Below, in pieces: positions 57,187 through 64,000 of a stretch of 64,000 bases of DNA. The position numbers and the translations under genes are program-made. Position 1 is the first letter of the stretch. Every line of letters begins with the position of its first letter. The notes beneath the pieces were generated by a model. That model searched no databases and was not told the DNA's origin. It was given only the letters and a program-made list of their open reading frames with translations. Source of the stretch: Apostichopus japonicus (taxonomy: Eukaryota > Echinodermata > Holothuroidea > Aspidochirotida > Stichopodidae); the NCBI RefSeq assembly GCF_037975245.1, contig NC_092578.1:5499001-5563000 (forward strand), given 5' to 3'.

Positions 57187-59127
57187 TACACTCTAAAAAC
57201 AAAGGAGTGAATTTTCACTCGTTTAAAGTGAATTCTCACTCTTTCTGAGAGTGTAGTGAGTGATCACTCCATGAAGAGTGAAATTCACTCTTTTAAAAGA
57301 TTGAGAATGATCACTCCTTCAAAGAGTGAGCTTTTTACTCTAATAGAGTGGGCTTTTTCACTCTAGATAGAGTGAGAATCATTCTTTTAAAAGAGTGAAT
57401 TTCACTCATTAAAGAGTTAATGATATTGTACCGCTGATTTTGAGGAACGGGATTGATAGAATGAGTTGGTGACTCAATGGAAAGGCCCTATCTTTTTTTC
57501 AGAAATATGGCTATTGTACAAGGATGCATCAAAATATCAAGACAATGGAATGGGCTACTACACTGATGATAAGACGATTTACTAGATTTGGACACTGTTA
57601 GAACAAATAAAAAAAGGACAAAGACAACAATTTATGCTTTTAAATATATATAAAACAGTGAAAATGATACCAAGTTTCATATACAAACACAGATTAAAGC
57701 AACATTACAAACATACAAAGGCACAAAATATGCAATGAATGATTCTCTCATACAAATGTGATTTTCTTATAGTTAAAAATAATTCCAGTTACGTCCATGA
57801 AACATGTATCAGACTCAGAGTGTGCTGGCAATACCTCAAAAATGTTTTTAAAAATAACGCAATCTTACAATTTCAATTTGCTATATGCAAACATTTATAA
57901 TTTTCGAACTCGTTTTGGCGCCTTTTTAAAGCTGTGAAAAATAAATGAAGAACAACAATCACACTGGGATACTACTGTCTATGACTGGTGAAACGGATAA
58001 GTTACAGCACAATGGTAAATCACCTGACGGATAGAAATTAAACGCTCCATCCTGTACATCTAAACCCGTCAACCCTCTGGATGGCAAAACTAGAATATGA
58101 ATTTATGCAAACATTTGAAAGGAAATTAACTCAGTAATTACGTATTATTAAGTCACATTTAGGTACTACGGTAGTAAATATATTTAAACAAAAAAAAATA
58201 ATTAAAATATTTTTAAGTATGGAAATTGGATCACAACTATTCAATTTGGTTTTGCAAACAATACCCTCGTAAAAGAATTTCATATTATACTCATAACAGA
58301 GTTTTAAAGTTCAAAATAATGGTGGCGTCTGAAAACAGTCTAAGAGTGTCCAATTTTTAAACAGATGCATTGGGACCATGTAAAGTAATAATATAATAAT
58401 GATGAATGAAAAAAATATATCAAAATAGAAAGTGAGTCAAATGGTCTAAATTTCGAGTTCATAATATGCTTTTGAATAAATCCTTTACAAAGAATGCATC
58501 ATCCATAAAAGGTTAAATTAAACCTTTTTGAATTACTAACATAGCAGTACGTAATGAATAAAAAATACCTTCATTTGCTTCCTAAAATTATCAAACTTGT
58601 TAATAAAGAATAGAAAAAGTGGGAATTTAAAGGTAAACAGACAGGTCAAATTTCCCATTCATATAGAAGTGTATGTAATTCCGAGTAAGATGGTCTCTGC
58701 AAAGTCAAAATAGCAGCTGCACTTTTCAAGTAATATCCACTTTAATTTTAAGCTGACAAAATTTGATAGCAAAATGTCATTTGTTCACTCTTTTGTAAAT
58801 AGTGAATATTAAGTACTTTGGCTTTGAAATACGAATATTTCTGTTGTCAAATGGAGTGAATTTCCGCTCCTTTGGATTTAAATTTTGGTTGTATACCGTA
58901 TAGCAGTATGCATTGTACGCCGTACAGGCCTGCATATATTGTAACTAGTCTACGGCCAAATTTCTCGCGTTCGCAATTTGACAGTAGTTATATAATTAAA
59001 GGTTTCATCATGAAATGTGTTTGTACACATTACACTCTAAAAACAAAAGAGTGAAATTTTCACTCTCTTCACGGTATACAACCAAAGTGTGTTCTGATAA
59101 TGTTATCGGCTATATGCTGTGAATTAT

Positions 59128-59465
59128 TGTCGGAAATCAAGTAAACGAGTATGTCTAGACATAATGCCAGCATAAAAAACGGCACTAGTCAACTGATTTA
59201 AGTGAAGCATTAAATATTGCGTGAATATGCGGTGAATGTCGAAATCAAGAAAAACGACTAAAGCTAAACATAATGCCAGCATAAAAATACTGCACTTGGC
59301 AACTGATATTCAAGTAAACCATTAAATTCTGCGTGTATATGCCATGAATGTCTGAAATCAAGTAAAACGAGTGTCTAGACATAATGCCAGCATAAAAACA
59401 CTGCCTTGTCAACTGATTTTTAAGTGACATAAATGTCAGCATAATACTACTGCACTTATACAACT
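59128..59465. repeat. Tandem repeat, about 110 bp x 3
   Basis: The phrase AAATCAAG-AAACGA ... CTA-ACATAATGCCAGCATAAA ... CAACTGAT recurs three times and decays in a fourth. Confidence 0.85.
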
Positions 59466-59503
59466 GTGATGGAGTTTCAAACTGGTGAGCTTGTTGAATC
59501 AAA

Positions 59504-59698
59504 ATGAAAAAGAATTGGGTTGGCCTCCTGTCTGGACCTAGCCAACAGAAAAGGTTGGGTGCACTTCAGGGGCTTCTCCTTAACAAATTGGCCAACATTG
59601 GTGCCCACAGCCTACCTGAAACGACAGAGTTATTTCAAAACATTATTACCCAGATGAAAACGTGTGGTTATGGATCAAATGGACACATTGTTTTTTAG
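59504..59698 (+). other. Unassigned 64-codon ORF inside the composite element
   Basis: Reads MKKNWVGLLSGPSQQKRLGA ... GAHSLPETTELFQNIITQMK. It has balanced composition, unlike the surrounding low-complexity frames, but I do not recognise it; it may be a remnant of a captured exon or transposase, or chance. Confidence 0.25.
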
Positions 59699-59894
59699 TT
59701 TCTAATTCTGTGGTACACCTTAGTTGAAAAAAATAACGTCTTTACATCACTATCAATTTTGTCTATTAAAAACTATCCAACAGTTGAAGCGGGAAGGGTA
59801 ATAACCTTAACACCAAACACAACAAATGGTTCTTCCTTTTTGTATTGCACTAACAGGAACATACACTGTATGAAGGCATTTGTAACGTTCTTAT

Positions 59895-60615
59895 GATATT
59901 CCCTTTTAGGGGTTAGAAGTTCAATCAATCTTTTGGCCTAAGTTTCTCTCTCTGCTGCATAGGACCATTAACATCCCTGTTGTAAGCAATCATTCAGATT
60001 TTCCAACACAGTTGATAGATTAATTCTATTTTCTGTCCATATTAATTTTGTATTCCCTTGTGAATTAAATAGTGAAAGGGGGTACATCTTTGTTGTATTA
60101 TTAACTGGTAAAAGGCAACGTTGTTAATTATTGATATTCCTTTAAGACCCTGACTGGTTTTCTACGTTATTACCCATTGCTGTCTGTACTGTGAATGAAG
60201 TTACTCAACGTCACAGATAGTACCCATCTAAGAGTAGATGAATCTTGTGTTTGCTTTGGAGGGTGTTTCATTTGCTATGTCCATACACTGTGTACGTATT
60301 AGGCATCTGTAACTCTCTCAGGATATTCCTTTTTAAGGGGTTTGAAAGTCATGCAAATTTTTTTTGGCTTAAGTTTCTTTCTCTGCTACGTAGGACCATT
60401 AACATACCTGAATTGTAATCAATCATTCGGATTTTCCAACACAGTTCAACGTTTAATTGTATTTTCTGTCCATATTTTCATTCCCTTGCGAATTAAATAC
60501 TGAAAGTGGTTCAACTTTGTTGTAGTAACTAGTTAAATGCAAGGTTGTTTAATGTTGGTATTCCTTTAAGGCTCTGACTGGTTTTCTACAGTATTACTCA
60601 TAGCTGTTTGTACTG
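59895..60615. repeat. Diverged tandem duplication, about 420-bp unit x 2
   Basis: TAGGACCATTAACAT, TTTTCCAACACAGTT, TATTTTCTGTCCATATT and CCTGACTGGTTTTCTAC-like phrases occur in the same order in both halves with roughly 15-20% divergence by eye. Confidence 0.85.
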
Positions 60616-61620
60616 TGAACGCTAAATCTTAAAGCCGTATAGTATTGTTCTCCCGTATATTGAAGTTAAATTTATATATTGAACTTGTTTTAAAGTGACA
60701 TTTATATATATTATCTGCTATTGCTATTCATCATAGCAATGATTGAATATTGCAATTGTTTGTCGTCCGAAGTTGATTTTTTTTCTATTATTATTTTGCA
60801 ATTTTCGTTCAGGAAATTTCCCCTTATTCCCAATTTCCCACCTGTGAATAAATATGTATCCAAAAACAACCTGGTTATTCTGCTGTCTCTGTTTCACTTT
60901 GTGACGTTACATCTTGATACGTGAAATAACAACAACAACAAAAATCATAAAGAAAAACTTTCATGAAGAAAAACATAATTCCTGGACCTAAGCTGCATTT
61001 ACTTCTGGCCCAATACTCATAGGCCTAACATTAGGCATAGGCCTTATCTCCAAACAACTAGCCAATGTGTTAATGTGTATAGTGTCAAGCCTAATGTTAA
61101 ATGTTTCCGCTAAAGTACACTGTTAAGCGTAACGTTTAAGAGCCTAGCCAATCGACTGTAAGCAACGACGACCTGCGGCTCTGGCGACCTTCTAAATTTT
61201 ATACAATTTCACGTTCTTTCAGTTTCAACATTTGCTTTATAAACTGACCTCCAAACAACTTAATACCGTCACATCCAAATCCGCTCTCTTCAAGCCACTG
61301 CGAAACTGACATGTTTTAAGATGTAAAACGACAAGAACGAGCGAAGGCAAACGAGTAAAAAAAAAATGGCGTAAATACAAATATTTCTGAATTCGAAGAA
61401 ACGCATACTGATTGGTTGATCCTTCACTCCAAGAAAGAGTGAGAGTTCTTAGCATTTGATTGGCTCATTTTTTCACTCCTTTGTAAAGAGTGAATATTAA
61501 ATGGCTTTGAAATACAAAGATTTCTGTTGTCTAAAGGAGTGAATTTCCGCTCCTTTGGAGTTAAACATTTTTCACTCCGGTAAGAGAGTGAAAAGTTCAG
61601 TCTTTTGTTTTTAGAGTGTA

Positions 61621-63269
61621 GTCAATCCTATAACTTCACTTTGAATTAAAAAATGAATAAAACTGAAAACCTTGCTACTGCCCCTTTCAATGTAGTCACT
61701 TAGTAATTGTTATAACCTTCGATAACTGTTTGTTACGGAATTAATTATAGACGGCCTAGGATGTCATTTCCTTATTTTTTTAGCACGTTATAGCATATGA
61801 TTTCAAATATAAGAATTGATGGTATTATATATCTTAAAATATATAAACCATAGTAGTACGTCTTTTCATTTAAAGTAATAACAGCTAAAGCAGCAATATA
61901 TAAAAAAAAATATATATAAAAAAAGTCCGAGTGGAAGAATAAAAAGGCAGTCCAAGAAAAGAAGAGGATTTAAACTGTTGAATATTTAGCCCACTCGATA
62001 TCCTCTCCTAATAATATCACCATATAACTCTTATTAACCCGAATTCTCTGTAAGTTTCAACCAAAATAACTTAGTCAACAAATGTGAAAGTAATATATTA
62101 ATCGAAGTCAAACAAAGACAAAATAAGTCCATTACACTACCCCCCCCCCCCCTCCCTCTCCCTCAATAAAATGAAAATAAGGTGAGCTAGATTTAATTAA
62201 TTTCACTATTCAAACAACACTATACATGATATATGACATGCATACATTATTACTCTGGGCTTTTGTCGGAGAAACCAAATTCTTAGAATTGCATTTATTT
62301 ACACTCATAACCTTCCAATAACATTACTACCTTCCAAGAACATCACCCCCTTCCAATAACATTACCCATTCCAAAACCATCACCCCTCCCCCCTCCCCAA
62401 GGACATCATCCCTTTCCAATAGCATCACCTCCTCCACGAACATCACCTCTTTGCATAAAATCATAAAATCGACCCCCCCCCCACCTCTTCAAGATCCAAT
62501 AATATCACCCCCAAGTTCCAATAACAGTGTCCCAATTTCTTATAACAACACCCCAAGTTCCAATAACATCACCCTCAAGTTCCAATAAAACCACCCATTG
62601 TATTCGTTTTTCACTTCGGCGATTTCCCTGTAAGATTCAATCAAGATAACTTGGTAAAGAAATTAAAAGTGATTGAAAAGGAAAAAAAAATCAATCGAAC
62701 AATCGAACAATATCGTTTAGAACGATTTTGTTTCATTTTTTAATCTTTGTACCGTTTAAGTTTTCTTGATTCTGCAGTACACGAAATTCATCGCACGAAA
62801 GTCTCATGTACTGTACGGCCCAGGAAAAGTCCCGTTTGTCTCAATTACGGAGTTTTGTCTGTGAACATTTTGCAGAGAATTTTTCAATTGCTCAGAATGG
62901 AATGAAGTGAGCAATTGAACATTTTGCAGAAACATGTTGAATTGACGAGATTTGATAAGTTGTCAATTAAACATTTTGCAGAAAATTTTTCAATAGCTCA
63001 GTTAAAGCAACTGAGCAATCCAACATTTTTCTGATTTTGATAACATATTATCTTGCTATCTAAACAATTTACTGAAAAATGTCGACTTATGGGGCAAAGT
63101 TTTTCCTATGTTGATGGCACTTTTAAGCTTCCGTAGTTATGATAGAAAACTTAAAAATCGTTTATTACCTTCAGCATATGTAAACCGCTTAATGTTGACT
63201 TACAAATAACGAAGGTCAACTCGAGGTCCGAGTTCTAACGATCGATACATGTCAACATTCATGTGATAC
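61621..63269. other. Intergenic, low-complexity
   Basis: Contains a C homopolymer near 62142, a degenerate TTCCAATAACATCACCC repeat at 62315-62600, and an imperfect repeat of ACATTTTGCAGA...TTTCAAT...GCTCAG at 62865-63030. No gene seen. Confidence 0.6.
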
Positions 63270-64000
63270 CGTTGTGTTCCGAAACAGCGTCAAGTTTCAT
63301 GCAATGCGTTGCAACCACTGTGGTTGCAGCAGTAGCCGTAATAGCCGCCAGGGTATACAGACTGAAGTATACATATTTAATGTTGTAGTAGTTCATTATT
63401 GTCGAATTGTAGGGGATATAAATTGATACCTCTTTCGCCGGTGGTAAGTAAAACAGAAAGAGCTGGTTGATAGGGAGTTGCTACTTTGGGAATAGGAACT
63501 CACAGGTTTGTGTTAACCTTCTTTTAGTGCAGGGTTGGGGAAACTGAATTAGTGGACTAATAGGATATTATTAGTAGCCTACTACTAATACTAACTTTGA
63601 TAGGCCGAGGCAATCCCTACAGAATAACATTGAACGTGGTAATGTACGTAGGCATTAATGATTAAGTGAGAATCGAGGACATAGGCAATCCTTCTGAAGA
63701 AGAGAACAAATGAGAAAAAGAAGGGAAAAAACGTGGCATAAGTCCTGAGGAACTGCGTTCTTAAGGTATTGATATCTCTTAACCTACTTGAATAAGCATG
63801 CGTAACATCGCTTGCAAGTTTCAATGTTACTGTTGCATTTTTCTTGTTACAACTTACAAAGTGAGAAACATTATCAAAGATTAGTGTAGCCTTGGAACTT
63901 AAGTTATTCATAGAATACAAATTAATACCCACTTGAAGGGTGCTAGTAAGTCTTTCAGTTCGTGTAGGCCAATTACGATGTAAGAAAAGGGATGCGAGTT
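63270..64000. repeat. Dispersed repeat, copy 2, continues past the window
   Basis: Direct-orientation counterpart of 44823-45720, starting at TGTTCCGAAACA and lacking the insertion found there. Similar minus-strand frames (FVLFFRRIA) occur in both but look non-functional. Confidence 0.82.

Larger units (their letters stand above)
57187..61620. mobile_element. Composite inverted-repeat element with internal termini
   Basis: The left end TACACTCTAAAAACAAAGGA is inverted at the right end (TTTGTTTTTAGAGTGTA). A second left-type end lies at 59031, and a second copy of the right-end zone (TTCACTCTTTTGTAAA through GAATTTCCGCTCCTTTGGA) at 58785-58880. Both ends are packed with AGAGTGAA/TTCACTCT palindromes. 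The simplest reading is two related elements, about 57187-58890 and 59031-61620, side by side. No transposase is recognised. Confidence 0.7.

Overview
This is a eukaryotic, animal window: AT-rich DNA with three multi-exon, GT-AG spliced genes, introns of about 0.2-2.5 kb, abundant microsatellites and a very dense load of short DNA transposons. The gene families (multi-CUB/LDLa secreted protein, CYP20A1, a 7TM protein of the GPR180/TMEM145 family) and the repeat style suggest a marine invertebrate deuterostome, perhaps an echinoderm. The species is an inference. Most apparent small ORFs are noise; I rebuilt the genes by joining exons whose splice sites and reading phases agree, and in each gene the summed exon lengths are a multiple of three.

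Layout. (1) 1775-18311, + strand: the 3' fifteen exons (846 residues visible) of a secreted protein with one LDLa-like module, five CUB domains, two short linker exons and an acidic tail; its 5' end is not recognised. (2) 18312-23211: intergenic, with a nested hAT-type transposon pair and AT microsatellites. (3) 23212-42460, - strand: a complete 20-exon, 757-codon 7TM protein of the GPR180/TMEM145 (intimal-thickness-related receptor) family with a long cytoplasmic tail containing a duplicated exon; it carries one in-frame TAA at codon 164. (4) 42461-46317: its probable promoter, then a tRNA-like/U2 snRNA-like pair, a LINE 5' fragment, a second LINE 3' fragment and a dispersed repeat. (5) 46318-56674, + strand: an 11-exon CYP20A1 orthologue of 477 residues. 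(6) 56675-64000: a large repeat region with a composite terminal-inverted-repeat element, tandem duplications, low-complexity DNA and a second copy of the dispersed repeat from 44.8 kb.

The three genes show no functional link. The CUB protein is probably extracellular, the 7TM protein sits in a membrane (secretory pathway or plasma membrane), and CYP20A1 is an ER-type P450 without a settled substrate. The most unusual content is structural: nested hAT insertions with intact 8-bp target duplications, a foldback element made of a 21-bp satellite, a perfect 90-nt inverted pair of tRNA-derived SINEs next to a coding exon, an intronic array of eight perfect CRE motifs, and a U2/tRNA head-to-head cassette beside a LINE.
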